Source of the DNA: Aurantimicrobium minutum
Lineage (GTDB): Bacteria; Actinomycetota; Actinomycetes; Actinomycetales; Microbacteriaceae
Assembly: GCF_029893825.1 (NCBI RefSeq)
Contig: NZ_JARXXV010000002.1
Coordinates: forward strand, 20,575-84,574
DNA: 64,000 nucleotides
Direction of reading: 5' to 3'
The translations under genes were made by a program, and so were the position numbers. The notes under the pieces were generated by a model. The model ran no database searches. It saw only the letters and a program-made list of their open reading frames with translations, and was not told the origin of the DNA. Positions 1 to 8,731 of this stretch are shown piece after piece; the stretch's first letter is position 1, and each line of letters begins with the position of its first letter.

Positions 1-83
1 ACCTCCAAAAATTGCACAAAAAACTTACCTCCGTGAGCCTACCAAATACTCGCCACCGCTGACCGTAACCAATGGGAATACCT
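1..83. other. Unresolved left edge
   Basis: The first 83 bases precede the first clear gene. Two frames close here (TGA at 34-36 and at 60-62), so this may hold the last codons of an upstream gene, but the fragment is too short to assign a product or a frame. Confidence 0.3.
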
Positions 84-1103
84 ATGAAAGTCCTACTGAG
101 AGCAGACGCGTCGCCCGTGCAAGGAACTGGCCACGTTATGCGGTGCCTCACACTTTCAGAAGAACTTCTCCGTCGAGGTCACGAGGTTGTCCTGTTGACG
201 AACTTTTCAGAGGTTGAATGGCTTGAGCAAGTCATTGGTAAGTCAAACACTGAAGTCCTTCGTGTTCGTCAACATGAACTTCCCATTGATGTCTGTATTT
301 CACTTGCTCCTGATGTTGTAGTCACAGATTCCTACGAGATTGAAGCTGAAACGATTTCGCTGTTAGCCAGGAAGATTCCTGTGCTATCGATTGTGGATGG
401 TGACACTAGGGGAATTGTTGCTACTGGATATTTAGACCACAACCTTGGTGCGGAATTAGAGCCATGGCCGGATGAAACATCAGGAAGGCTATTAGCAGGA
501 AGTAAGTTCGCACTTATCAGAGATGCCGTGTTAGTCAGAAAGAGAAAACAACCCTGGGTTTTTCAGGGAGCAGTTCCTCACATAGTTGCGGTGATGGGAG
601 GCTCTGACCCCACTGGGACAATCATTGACGTTTCACAAGCTCTCAAATCATTTCAAGGAAGGTGTACGGCAACAGTTGTAGCCAGCCAACAATGGTTCGA
701 ACAAGTTCAAGCTTTATTAGGAAAGCTGGATGGTTTTGAAATTATTAGTCCGACTACCGAACTTCCTAAAGTTTTAGCCTCTGCCGATATAGCGATTTCA
801 GCAGCAGGGACTAGCGCATGGGAGCTTTGTAGCTTAGGAATTCCGTCTCTACTCATAGCTGTAGTTGAAAATCAATCACAATCACTTCAGCGGATGATTG
901 AAAACAAACTTGTCCTAGGCATTGATCTGACTCGGGGTGGCAATCAGAATTTCACAACCCAAGTCGAGACAATGGTTCTCAGCCTCATCGAAGACAATGA
1001 GCTGAGAGAACGTCTTTCCCGCGAAAGCACCATATATTTCGACGGTTTGGGAAAAGTTCGAGTGATTAATTATTTAGAGAAGATAATCAATAATGAGACT
1101 TGA
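84..1103 (+). CDS. pseG: PseG/SpsG-type UDP-sugar hydrolase (nonulosonate biosynthesis)
   Basis: About 339 residues of the PseG family, which removes UDP from UDP-2,4-diacetamido-2,4,6-trideoxyhexose to give the free sugar used by the NeuB-type synthase. The N-terminal motif RADASPVQGTGHVMRC matches the family, and starting at ATG 84 puts the conserved catalytic His at residue 17 as in characterised PseG; an earlier in-frame ATG at 72 has no ribosome site. GGSDPTG near residue 170 and SAAGTSAWE near 238 fit the nucleotide-binding half of a GT-B-like fold. The stop overlaps the next gene (ATG 1093), so the two are translationally coupled. Codons are AT-richer than in the housekeeping genes to the right. 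Whether the sugar is the pseudaminic or the legionaminic precursor cannot be told. Confidence 0.85.
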   Translation: MKVLLRADASPVQGTGHVMRCLTLSEELLRRGHEVVLLTNFSEVEWLEQVIGKSNTEVLRVRQHELPIDVCISLAPDVVVTDSYEIEAETISLLARKIPVLSIVDGDTRGIVATGYLDHNLGAELEPWPDETSGRLLAGSKFALIRDAVLVRKRKQPWVFQGAVPHIVAVMGGSDPTGTIIDVSQALKSFQGRCTATVVASQQWFEQVQALLGKLDGFEIISPTTELPKVLASADIAISAAGTSAWELCSLGIPSLLIAVVENQSQSLQRMIENKLVLGIDLTRGGNQNFTTQVETMVLSLIEDNELRERLSRESTIYFDGLGKVRVINYLEKIINNET

Positions 1104-1647
1104 AAAAAGCATTGAAACGTCTCGTTTTATGTTGCAGACACTCGACCTTTCATTTGTGAGTGAGAACTATCTTTCTTGGCTGAATTCAGATGAGGTCAAT
1201 CAATATCTTGAAACTCGTTTTTCTACACAAACGAAAGCCAGCCTGACCGCTTTCGTTGAACAAATGCTGAAGTCACAGAATTCTGCCCTTTTTGCAATTG
1301 TTTCCAAAGAATCAGGCGAACATATAGGGAATATTAAACTCGGGCCAATCAATGCCTCCCACAACTCTGCACCACTCGGTTTAGTTATTGGAGAAAGAAA
1401 CTGGTGGGGTAAAGGAGTTGCTAAAGAAGTTATTTCTGCTTTAACAGAGTGGGGTTTTGAAACTCTCGGTCTTTCCAAAATTAACGCTGGCAGTTATGCC
1501 TCAAACCAAGGTTCAATTCGGGCTTTCTTGTCCTGTGGATATAAAGAAGAGGGACGGCAACTTTCACAGGTTGAACTGCCATCAGGCCAAAGAGATGACG
1601 TAATTTTGCTTGGGAAAGTACGCCCAGACCTCATTGGAAGTAATTGA
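1093..1647 (+). CDS. GNAT N-acetyltransferase, PseH-like
   Basis: A 184-residue GNAT-family protein of the RimJ/RimL/PseH shape. The acetyl-CoA loop is visible as NWWGKGVAKEVI (about residues 97-108), followed by the SNQGSIRAFLSCGY helix near the C-terminus. Its start overlaps the end of pseG by 11 bases. In nonulosonate pathways PseH acetylates the 4-amino group of the UDP-sugar just before PseG acts, and that is the likeliest role here from context. Sequence alone does not separate PseH from other sugar or protein N-acetyltransferases, so the substrate is inferred. Confidence 0.7.
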   Translation: MRLEKSIETSRFMLQTLDLSFVSENYLSWLNSDEVNQYLETRFSTQTKASLTAFVEQMLKSQNSALFAIVSKESGEHIGNIKLGPINASHNSAPLGLVIGERNWWGKGVAKEVISALTEWGFETLGLSKINAGSYASNQGSIRAFLSCGYKEEGRQLSQVELPSGQRDDVILLGKVRPDLIGSN

Positions 1648-1649
1648 AA

Positions 1650-2531
1650 ATGAGCCAGCTCATTCTTGGTACAGTTCAATTCGGCTTGGACTATGGGATC
1701 ACCAATAGTTCTGGTGAAATACCTGACCAAGTGGTTCAACAAATGCTTGTATTTGCTCAGGAACACGATATTCGCGTCTTCGACACTGCTGCGGATTATG
1801 GAAATTCACAATACCGATTAGGTCAACTCGCCCCAATTGGGAACAGTAATAGGTATGTCACCAAATTTTCATTACCTGCTGACGGCTCATTACCTACTCA
1901 GGAAAATGTTTATTCTGACTCAATGAAACTCCTACGAGTTCAAAAACTACACGGAGTCCTATTCCATAAGTTGGAAGACTTAACGGATCCTCGTCTTGAA
2001 AAAACTTTAGAAATTCTCAGGGCAGGTCGAGATGCTGAAATTCTCTCGAGAATCGGTGTGAGCATCTATAACAGGGCGGACTTAGAGTTAGCGCTTGATG
2101 TATTTCCCGATCTAGATCTACTCCAACTTCCTGCAAATGTGCTTGATATGGATCTCCTTGAGTCGGATGAAGTTCACATGCTGAAATCACGAGGTGTTGA
2201 AATTCATGTTCGGAGTGTATTCCTCCAGGGTTTGCTCCTGACATCTCCGTCACAACTTTCAGAATTCTTCGAACCTCTCAAGCCAGCGCTCATCGAGCTT
2301 CAAAATGTTGCAGCAGAAACCGGCAAAAGCTTGCTTGAACTTGTGTTGGCAAAAATCCGTCATCACAGATATGTCGATGCAGTTCTCGTCGGCGCAACGA
2401 CTCTTGGTGAGTTGACCGAAATTACATCCGCCTGGGAATCCGCAAGTGAATATGAAGACTTTGAATTGCCAGCTGTACCCCGGGAAATCCTAGATCCACG
2501 CGTATGGCCAAATGTAAGGATGAATCCATGA
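1650..2531 (+). CDS. Aldo/keto reductase in nonulosonate cluster
   Basis: About 293 residues of the aldo/keto reductase superfamily (TIM barrel, NADPH). LGTVQFGLDYG at the N-terminus, FDTAADYG (Asp and Tyr of the catalytic tetrad), YVTKF (Lys) and VLFHKLED (His) are all present, so it should be active. ATG 1650 is preferred over TTG 1644 because it lies just after the upstream stop (1645-1647). It overlaps the following cytidylyltransferase gene in an ATGA. AKRs of this kind recur next to SpsF-like cytidylyltransferases in surface-sugar loci, but I know of no defined step for them in the standard pathway, so the substrate is open. Confidence 0.75.
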   Translation: MSQLILGTVQFGLDYGITNSSGEIPDQVVQQMLVFAQEHDIRVFDTAADYGNSQYRLGQLAPIGNSNRYVTKFSLPADGSLPTQENVYSDSMKLLRVQKLHGVLFHKLEDLTDPRLEKTLEILRAGRDAEILSRIGVSIYNRADLELALDVFPDLDLLQLPANVLDMDLLESDEVHMLKSRGVEIHVRSVFLQGLLLTSPSQLSEFFEPLKPALIELQNVAAETGKSLLELVLAKIRHHRYVDAVLVGATTLGELTEITSAWESASEYEDFELPAVPREILDPRVWPNVRMNP

Positions 2532-3259
2532 TTTTGGGCATCTTGCAGGGCAGATTAAGTTCGACTCGCCTTCCTGGAAAGGTACTCAAAGACCTTCATG
2601 GAGAGCCCATGATTCTTCGGCAGATTGAACGCCTGAAGCACAGTCAACTAATCGATCGACTCGTCGTTGCTACCTCAGTTGACGTTTCGGACGACAAGTT
2701 AGTGGCAGTTCTCGAAGACGCTGGTATCGAGGTGCGTAGAGGGCCCTTAGACGATGTCGTTGAAAGGTTCGGCATTGTGGTTGATGAATTTAAACCAGAA
2801 ACTATTGTTCGACTAACAGCAGATTGTCCTCTTGCTGATGTTCTGGTAATTGATGAAGTTATTTCTGCTCACATTGAAAAGCAATCTGATTACACCTCGA
2901 ATGTGTTGGAACCAACTTTCCCAGATGGCCTCGATGTAGAGTGCATTTCCGCCTCTGCTTTTGCCGACCTAAGGAAATCAAACCTTTCCATTCCTGAACG
3001 TGAACATGTAACTTTGGGTCTTTACAGCCACCCAGAAAAATACTCTCTTTCCTCGATCACGCAGGCCCCAAACCTCAGTAGCCTTCGATGGACAGTGGAC
3101 GTTCAAGATGATCTAGATTTTGTCAGACTTGTTTATGGTCATCTCTATGATGAGAACAAGTACTTTGGTCAAAACGAAATACTAGATTTGCTCCAACTCC
3201 ACCCAGAAATTTCACGAACGGACGTTGAAGTAGCTCGTAATTCTGGGTCAAACAAGTAA
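2528..3259 (+). CDS. SpsF-like cytidylyltransferase
   Basis: About 243 residues of the SpsF/CMP-sugar cytidylyltransferase group. The nucleotide-binding signature GRLSSTRLPGKVLK sits at residues 8-21, and RLTADCPLAD near residue 98 carries the metal-binding Asp of nucleotidyltransferases. The start is set at ATG 2528, which overlaps the previous stop as ATGA and has AAGGA seven bases upstream; the longer ATG at 2504 lies inside the preceding gene. Likely role: activation of the nonulosonic (or a related) acid with CTP. It is not closest in appearance to the standard PseF/NeuA proteins, so the exact acceptor sugar is uncertain. Confidence 0.75.
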   Translation: MILGILQGRLSSTRLPGKVLKDLHGEPMILRQIERLKHSQLIDRLVVATSVDVSDDKLVAVLEDAGIEVRRGPLDDVVERFGIVVDEFKPETIVRLTADCPLADVLVIDEVISAHIEKQSDYTSNVLEPTFPDGLDVECISASAFADLRKSNLSIPEREHVTLGLYSHPEKYSLSSITQAPNLSSLRWTVDVQDDLDFVRLVYGHLYDENKYFGQNEILDLLQLHPEISRTDVEVARNSGSNK

Positions 3260-3279
3260 TTAATCAAGGAGACCAGCAG

Positions 3280-4575
3280 ATGTTGGCAGAACAGCACCGT
3301 TACGCACAATCACTCAAGCAGTTGGAGAAGGCGGAGCGGGTTATTCCGCTAGGTGCACAAACGGTCAGTAAATCAAGACTCACTCTTCCTCCAGGTATCG
3401 CCCCGTTATATGCAACCCGTGCAGAAGGTTGCAAGATTTGGGATGTTGACGGTAACGAATACATCGATCTCGTTGCCGGTCTAGCTGCGGTTAACATCGG
3501 TTACGGTGACAAAGAAATTGGCGATGCTGTTATTACCCAGGTTCCAAATGGCGTAACTATCTCCTTGGCCCACCCCATCGAGGAAGAAGTAGCTCAACTC
3601 ATTGTCGATTTAGTGCCTTCTGCCGAAATGGTTCGTTTTGGAAAAAATGGCTCTGATGCCACAAGTGCAGCTATCCGAGTTGCACGTGGCTACACAGGTC
3701 GTGACCATGTCATTGTGTGTGGATATCACGGCTGGCATGACTGGTATATCGGTACTGCGCCAACTCGTAATTTGGGTGTTCCTCTGGATGTTGCTGCCCT
3801 TGCGCACTCTGTTCCTTTTAACGATCTTGACGCCATGGAAGCTGAACTCAAGAAGAACCCCACCGCGGCAATCATCATGGAAGTCATGACTCTCGAATGG
3901 CCTCAAGAAGGCTATCTAGAAGGAGTCCGTGAACTCGCAACTCGTTATGGAGCACTTCTTGTATTCGATGAAATGGTCACCGGATTCCGCTTCGCGAACG
4001 GTGGGGCGCAGGAATACTTCGGAGTAACACCAGACCTTTCAACTTTTGGAAAAGGAATGGCAAACGGTTATCCCCTTTCTGCAATCGTTGGCCGCCGTGA
4101 ATACATGTTGGTTTTGGAAAAGGCTTTCTTCACTGGGACTTTCGGTGGTGAGCTACTCTCGCTGACTGCTGCAAAAACGGTTCTCGAGAGAATCAAGAAC
4201 ACAGATGTGATCTCTCGGATTTCTGCAAAGGGAGAGAAACTTACTTCGTTGGTCAATGAAGTAATTGATGCTGCTGGTGCAGGGGAACTTGTCTCTCTGC
4301 AGGGTCACCCGGCGTGGATGTTCCTTGTCTGGAACCCTGAAATCGGCGAACAGTTAGCGGATCTCAAAATCTTATTCATGCAGGAAATGAGTAAGCGTGG
4401 CGTATTGATGATTGCCACTCACAACGTTATGGATGCACATGACGATGAAGATCTGGAAAAAATAGCACGAGCTTATGCGGAGACACTCCCCATCATTCTT
4501 GAAGCACACAGATTGGGCGATGCTCACAGTCGACTTGATGCCGAAGTTGGCGACCTTGGCCCTCGAGTGAGGTAG
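3280..4575 (+). CDS. Class III aminotransferase, glutamate-1-semialdehyde mutase-like
   Basis: A 431-residue fold-type I PLP enzyme of class III. GKNGSDATSAAIRVAR, FDEMVTGFR and the PLP lysine in FGKGMANGYP are all intact. AAGGAG lies eight bases before ATG 3280. It resembles glutamate-1-semialdehyde 2,1-aminomutase but is unlikely to be HemL: it ends a sugar operon and lacks haem genes around it. HemL-like enzymes of this kind often sit beside SpsF-like cytidylyltransferases in glycan loci. It may transaminate or isomerise a keto-sugar acid, but no substrate can be read from the sequence. Confidence 0.75.
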   Translation: MLAEQHRYAQSLKQLEKAERVIPLGAQTVSKSRLTLPPGIAPLYATRAEGCKIWDVDGNEYIDLVAGLAAVNIGYGDKEIGDAVITQVPNGVTISLAHPIEEEVAQLIVDLVPSAEMVRFGKNGSDATSAAIRVARGYTGRDHVIVCGYHGWHDWYIGTAPTRNLGVPLDVAALAHSVPFNDLDAMEAELKKNPTAAIIMEVMTLEWPQEGYLEGVRELATRYGALLVFDEMVTGFRFANGGAQEYFGVTPDLSTFGKGMANGYPLSAIVGRREYMLVLEKAFFTGTFGGELLSLTAAKTVLERIKNTDVISRISAKGEKLTSLVNEVIDAAGAGELVSLQGHPAWMFLVWNPEIGEQLADLKILFMQEMSKRGVLMIATHNVMDAHDDEDLEKIARAYAETLPIILEAHRLGDAHSRLDAEVGDLGPRVR

Positions 4576-4626
4576 TGAACTTCAAAGTTTAAGAAATCCG
4601 CGACTTGTTTGCAGCAGTTGCGCTTT

Positions 4627-6105
4627 CTAACTGCTTCTGAGCCGAGAGAGCTTTGCTTTGAGGAGCTTGCGGTTGACCTTCCAACTCCTGTGGCGCCAAG
4701 GGTCTACAGAAGCTAAAACAGAATCAGTCAATGTTGGAGCGCCGCCACTTCGAACAAATGACGAGGCGCGGACAGCAAATGGGGGAGCAGAAACATCCCA
4801 TGTTGCCCAATCGTTGGCCAGGGTTTGCAACGGCAAGTCCCTTAGTACGGTGCAGGCAATGAAGCGTTTGGCTTTGTGGGAATCAACATTCCACAGTTGA
4901 AGATTGTCGTCATCTATGTGTTCTGGGCCAAGGACCTGACGGGTATCTGCAATCAGTCCGTAATACGAAGCAGCGCAGTTCCACACCGGAATTCCTTGAG
5001 CACTTGCTTCCAGACCGATAGTCGAGTCCCACACCACAATCCCAGCGCATTCCTTGAGTAAGGAATACGAACTCGTGGCGTCATCGTGCCAATAAACCTC
5101 AAGATGGGGGTGCTTGGCAGAAAGATCTTTAAGCCCTTTCAGTTCTCGAACGAAACATGCATGTTCCTTTGTGCTGAGATTTGGGTGGACACGCATGAAA
5201 CAAGTGAAACCTTGCGATTCAAAGTAGGTGATGAGGGTGTCAAATGCTTCAAATTGACTTGTCCACGAGTGCAATTGCCAGTCGGGACCAAGGTGAAGAA
5301 ATTCGTCTTGTGAAGACGTGAAAAACCCGATTCTTTTTTGTGATGGTTTCACTTCGTCGCTTGAAGAATCTTGTTCGCTCCATATTGCCGAGTATTCATT
5401 ACTCGACGATTTAGATGGAAGTCTGGCTTGTAGCCAGGCATCCGCAATACTTTCGACTTCGGCGTGAGGCAGCCCCTCGAGAACGTGTTCGACATCACCT
5501 TGAGTGGCGATTCTGTCATGAGGGGAGTAGGGGCGGAAGAACGCATGATCTTTCGTCGCCCCTTTTTCGAAATGGAAAACGGGAACTCCAGCTCTTATGA
5601 GAGCTGTTTTTGCCATTCTTTGCACAGGAAATCGGCCATTAGGAATATAGGCAACTTCGAATTTGATAGATTGCAAAAGTTCAGAGGTACGAAGATATGA
5701 GCTCGTGCCTTCTGTTAATAGTCGCTTTCTTGTCTTGACAATCCGAGGCTTTGAAAAGTTCAAAATATCCGTGCGAAAATACGTCAGCATTGCAGACTGA
5801 GTTGACTCGTGTAGTACTTCTTCTACTTCAGCGGGCAGCGCCTGAGGTTGCGCATCTATCTCTTTCGCAGAAATAACTTTCACGCCACGTTCAGTCATCC
5901 TGGGGGCAAAAATTTGTGCGCAACTTTTGTAGCCAAAGAGGTTGAGGAATCGTGGCGAGTAAGTTTCGGTAGGGCTCGTCATTATCGTTGCCAGATCGAA
6001 CACAATAGGTGTCCGTCCAGCCCGCACAGATTCTCGTGCAATTTGCTCAACGATTCTCAAATACTCGGGGTCGTATCCGGTGGAGATAATGAGCGCGTTT
6101 GTCAT
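4627..6105 (-). CDS. Capsule/surface-carbohydrate transferase-like protein
   Basis: About 492 residues, transcribed against its neighbours. The N-terminus (MTNALIISTGYDPEYL) is Rossmann-like. The C-terminal half has RVHPNLSTKEH, a Ser-Tyr-Ser-Leu stretch and VWDSTIGLEASAQGIPVW, the pattern seen in GT-B enzymes that make capsules or teichoic acids (KpsC/KpsS and CDP-glycerol transferase types), where the HPN and DST-x-x-E-A parts bind the nucleotide sugar. ATG 6105 is chosen over the longer start at 6168 because the family-like sequence begins there. There is no signal peptide. It may transfer the CMP-nonulosonate made by the neighbouring operon; that is inference from position. Confidence 0.6.
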   Translation of the reverse strand: MTNALIISTGYDPEYLRIVEQIARESVRAGRTPIVFDLATIMTSPTETYSPRFLNLFGYKSCAQIFAPRMTERGVKVISAKEIDAQPQALPAEVEEVLHESTQSAMLTYFRTDILNFSKPRIVKTRKRLLTEGTSSYLRTSELLQSIKFEVAYIPNGRFPVQRMAKTALIRAGVPVFHFEKGATKDHAFFRPYSPHDRIATQGDVEHVLEGLPHAEVESIADAWLQARLPSKSSSNEYSAIWSEQDSSSDEVKPSQKRIGFFTSSQDEFLHLGPDWQLHSWTSQFEAFDTLITYFESQGFTCFMRVHPNLSTKEHACFVRELKGLKDLSAKHPHLEVYWHDDATSSYSLLKECAGIVVWDSTIGLEASAQGIPVWNCAASYYGLIADTRQVLGPEHIDDDNLQLWNVDSHKAKRFIACTVLRDLPLQTLANDWATWDVSAPPFAVRASSFVRSGGAPTLTDSVLASVDPWRHRSWKVNRKLLKAKLSRLRSS

Positions 6106-6200
6106 GAATGTTTCCGTTAAATAAGGCACGATAGTCTTTATCATTATGGTCGAAAAATCCTTGAACAACGGACTATATCTAGGCTTCGGAGGTTCCTCAC

Positions 6201-7307
6201 GTGGCTGAAATAGTTGTCCCCTTCAATGATTTAGGTCGTGGCACTCGCGATCTCCGAACTCAGATTGATTCAGCTATAGCCCGCGTGGTTTCAAGTGGTT
6301 GGTTTGTTCTTGGCCCTGAGCATGACGCTTTGGAAACAGAGCTTTCGGAATACATGGGTGTGAAACACACAATCAACGTGGGTAATGGCACGGACGCTCT
6401 TGAACTTGCACTGGCTGCAGTTGGCGTTACAGCGGGTAGTCAGGTAGTCACGGTAGCTAACGCTGGTGCCTATACGAGCACTGCGGCACTTCTGTTAGGT
6501 GCAGAACCTGTTTATTGTGACGTAGATTCCACAACCTTGTTGATGTCAGTTGAGACTTTGGAAACAACCCTTGCCTCGCTCGCGGAGAAGCCACAGGCCA
6601 TTGTGGTCACTCACCTTTATGGAGCACTCGCACCCATCCTTGAGTTGGTGGCTGTCGCACACAAGCACAACATTGCAATTATTGAAGACTGCGCCCAGTC
6701 ACTCGGTGCGACTCTTGGAGGCCGACGCGGTGGAAGCTTTGCAGATATTTCGACTACAAGTTTTTACCCCACCAAAAACCTAGGTGCACTCGGCGATGGT
6801 GGAGCAGTATTCACCAATAATGACGAACTCGCCGACAAGGTCAGACGTATGCGCCAATACGGTTGGGCGTCTAAATACAGCATTGAATATGCCCATGGCA
6901 AGAACTCTCGTTTGGATGAAATTCAGGCTGCAATTTTGCGAGAAAAACTCCCATTGCTTGACGCGCAAAACGAGCGCCGCAGGAACATACACGCACAATA
7001 TGAATCTGCAGCCCACGAGGGAATCACGCTCGTTAATTCGGCTACTGAATCATTCATTGGCCACTTGGCGGTCGTGGTCTGCGATAACCGAGATGCTGCA
7101 CGAGCCTTGGTTGAGGCGTCTGGCGTAAAAACGGATGTGCATTACCCTATTCCTGATCACCGTCAGAAATTTCCTGATTTCGTTCCTCGAGAGGCTTCCC
7201 TGCCTGTAACTGAGTGGGCTTCTGCTTCCATTTTTTCTGTTCCGTTGTTTCCTGAATTGGAAGCACGTGAAGTAGATGTAATTACGGAAGCACTTTCGAA
7301 TTGTTAG
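6201..7307 (+). CDS. fdtB: DegT/DnrJ/EryC1 aminotransferase, FdtB-like
   Basis: A 368-residue sugar aminotransferase (PLP, fold type I). VGNGTDALELAL binds the phosphate, EDCAQSLGA carries the pyridine-N Asp, and the PLP lysine lies in SFYPTKNLGALGDGG. It starts at GTG 6201 with GGAGG eight bases upstream. Its partner is the adjoining FdtA-like ketoisomerase, whose gene begins inside its 3' end. This pairing (FdtA+FdtB) makes dTDP-3-amino-3,6-dideoxygalactose (Fuc3N) from dTDP-4-keto-6-deoxyglucose; the glucose-configured QdtB type is the alternative. No acetyltransferase FdtC is next to it. Confidence 0.8.
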   Translation: MAEIVVPFNDLGRGTRDLRTQIDSAIARVVSSGWFVLGPEHDALETELSEYMGVKHTINVGNGTDALELALAAVGVTAGSQVVTVANAGAYTSTAALLLGAEPVYCDVDSTTLLMSVETLETTLASLAEKPQAIVVTHLYGALAPILELVAVAHKHNIAIIEDCAQSLGATLGGRRGGSFADISTTSFYPTKNLGALGDGGAVFTNNDELADKVRRMRQYGWASKYSIEYAHGKNSRLDEIQAAILREKLPLLDAQNERRRNIHAQYESAAHEGITLVNSATESFIGHLAVVVCDNRDAARALVEASGVKTDVHYPIPDHRQKFPDFVPREASLPVTEWASASIFSVPLFPELEAREVDVITEALSNC

Positions 7308-7732
7308 AGACTCCAGGTGGGTTGCCTCAGTTAGTCGAACTGAGTGGTTTTGACGATCATCGAGGCAGTCTTGTTGTGGGAGAGCTCCATCAGCAACTTC
7401 CTTTTGTTGTTGAACGATTCTTTTTTGTTTCCAAGGTTCCCGAAGGGGAACCTCGAGGAATTCATGCGCACAAAGAATGCCACCAGTTTTTAGTGTGTGT
7501 TGCAGGGTCCGTCAAAGCAATGGTCGATGATGGGGACACGCGAACGGTGGTGACTCTTGATCGCCCAACTCTCGGACTTCACATGCCTCCATTGACGTGG
7601 GGTGCTCAATATGACTACTCACCCGATGCTGTTTTGCTTGTGCTTGCTTCTCACACTTACGACGCTGATGATTACATTCACTCTTACGACGAATTCCTGT
7701 CGATAGTTTCAGTTCGACACACTCAAGGCTGA
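7301..7732 (+). CDS. fdtA: dTDP-4-keto-6-deoxyhexose 3,4-ketoisomerase, FdtA/QdtA-like cupin
   Basis: A 143-residue single-domain cupin of the WxcM/FdtA family. It moves the keto group of dTDP-4-keto-6-deoxyglucose from C4 to C3 so that FdtB can aminate C3. The active-site pair is in RGIHAHKECHQ (His55 and His57). The only plausible start is TTG 7301 (or TTG 7322): the first in-frame ATG falls well inside the conserved domain. It overlaps fdtB by seven bases, indicating coupling. FdtA and QdtA give galacto and gluco products and cannot be separated by eye. Confidence 0.8.
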   Translation: MLETPGGLPQLVELSGFDDHRGSLVVGELHQQLPFVVERFFFVSKVPEGEPRGIHAHKECHQFLVCVAGSVKAMVDDGDTRTVVTLDRPTLGLHMPPLTWGAQYDYSPDAVLLVLASHTYDADDYIHSYDEFLSIVSVRHTQG

Positions 7733-7744
7733 ATTCTTACCATC

Positions 7745-8728
7745 ATGAAGATTTCCGTCGCAATGTGCACCTATAACGGTGCAAAATACGTTGAAGAACA
7801 GCTCTCCAGTATTTTGAAACAAAGCTTGCTTCCGTCAGAGATTGTTATTTCTGATGATGGATCTACAGACGAAACTTTAGACATTATTGAGAGCTTCTGG
7901 TCAAAGAAAAACCAAACTTTTCCTCTTGCAGCTGATGTTTCACTTACTGTTATCAAAAATCCTTTATCTCTTGGAGTAACCAAGAACTTTGAACAGGCAC
8001 TACTTGCTTGCCAACATCCAATTCTTGCTCTGAGTGATCAAGATGACATTTGGCAACCTGACAAACTTGAGAAGCTTGTGCCGCTTTTCGAGAAGGATCC
8101 AAAACTTCTTTTCGTTTTTACTGATTCACGGCTTGTCGATGCGGCGGGTAAACCGCTAGGAGTCACCTCCTTCCAAGCATTGGTTGTATCTGAGACAGAA
8201 CGAACTGCCGTTACTTCTGGAAATTCACAAGCAGTCTTTTTGAGGAGGAACCTGGCCACAGGTGCAACTGTCCTCCTTCGCAGGAATTTGCTCGATTACG
8301 CGACACCTTTCCCTTCAGAGTGGGTCCATGATGAATGGCTTGCTTTAGTTGCATCTTTTGCAGGACAAGTTCACATGAGCGATGAATGCTTAATTGATTA
8401 TCGCCAGCATGGAAATAATCAAATAGGCATGAAAAAACCAGGCCTTCGGCACTATGTAGGGCGTCTCGTCTTCCCTCGGACAGAAAGAAATACTCGTTTA
8501 TTTGCACGGGCAAAGGCAATGAACTCTCATCCATACTTTCTCAATGATCAAGGGGATGCTCACAATGCAGCTGCCGGGAAACTTGCCCATGAACGTGCTC
8601 GTCAAGAGCTACCCGCTAAACGATTAAAGAGAATTAGGTACGTGTTAGAAGAGAAAAGAACCGGCCGCTATGACACCTTCGGGCTTGGCCTACAAGACGT
8701 TGTGCGTGATTTGATTCAGCCTGTTTAG
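7745..8728 (+). CDS. Glycosyltransferase family 2
   Basis: A 327-residue GT2 enzyme (GT-A fold, inverting). ISVAMCTYNGAKYVEEQL and IVISDDGSTDET form the nucleotide-sugar site, LSDQDDIW holds the DxD metal motif, and HDEWLAL supplies the acceptor-side residues. The pattern DQDDIW is common in rhamnosyl and other O-antigen transferases. It has no clear membrane segment. It follows fdtA by 12 bases and is probably in the same transcript; it may use the 3-amino sugar. It is the last gene of the AT-rich region and abuts the tRNA-Arg gene. Confidence 0.85.
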   Translation: MKISVAMCTYNGAKYVEEQLSSILKQSLLPSEIVISDDGSTDETLDIIESFWSKKNQTFPLAADVSLTVIKNPLSLGVTKNFEQALLACQHPILALSDQDDIWQPDKLEKLVPLFEKDPKLLFVFTDSRLVDAAGKPLGVTSFQALVVSETERTAVTSGNSQAVFLRRNLATGATVLLRRNLLDYATPFPSEWVHDEWLALVASFAGQVHMSDECLIDYRQHGNNQIGMKKPGLRHYVGRLVFPRTERNTRLFARAKAMNSHPYFLNDQGDAHNAAAGKLAHERARQELPAKRLKRIRYVLEEKRTGRYDTFGLGLQDVVRDLIQPV

Positions 8729-8731
8729 AAG

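Noticed and set aside
2504..2527. Eight-codon longer start of the cytidylyltransferase
   Set aside because: ATG 2528 has AAGGA at proper distance and an ATGA overlap; the earlier ATG lies in the preceding gene without a ribosome site.
3280..4575. Assignment as haem-pathway hemL
   Set aside because: It lies in a sugar operon and is only HemL-like; the true hemL should lie with other haem genes.
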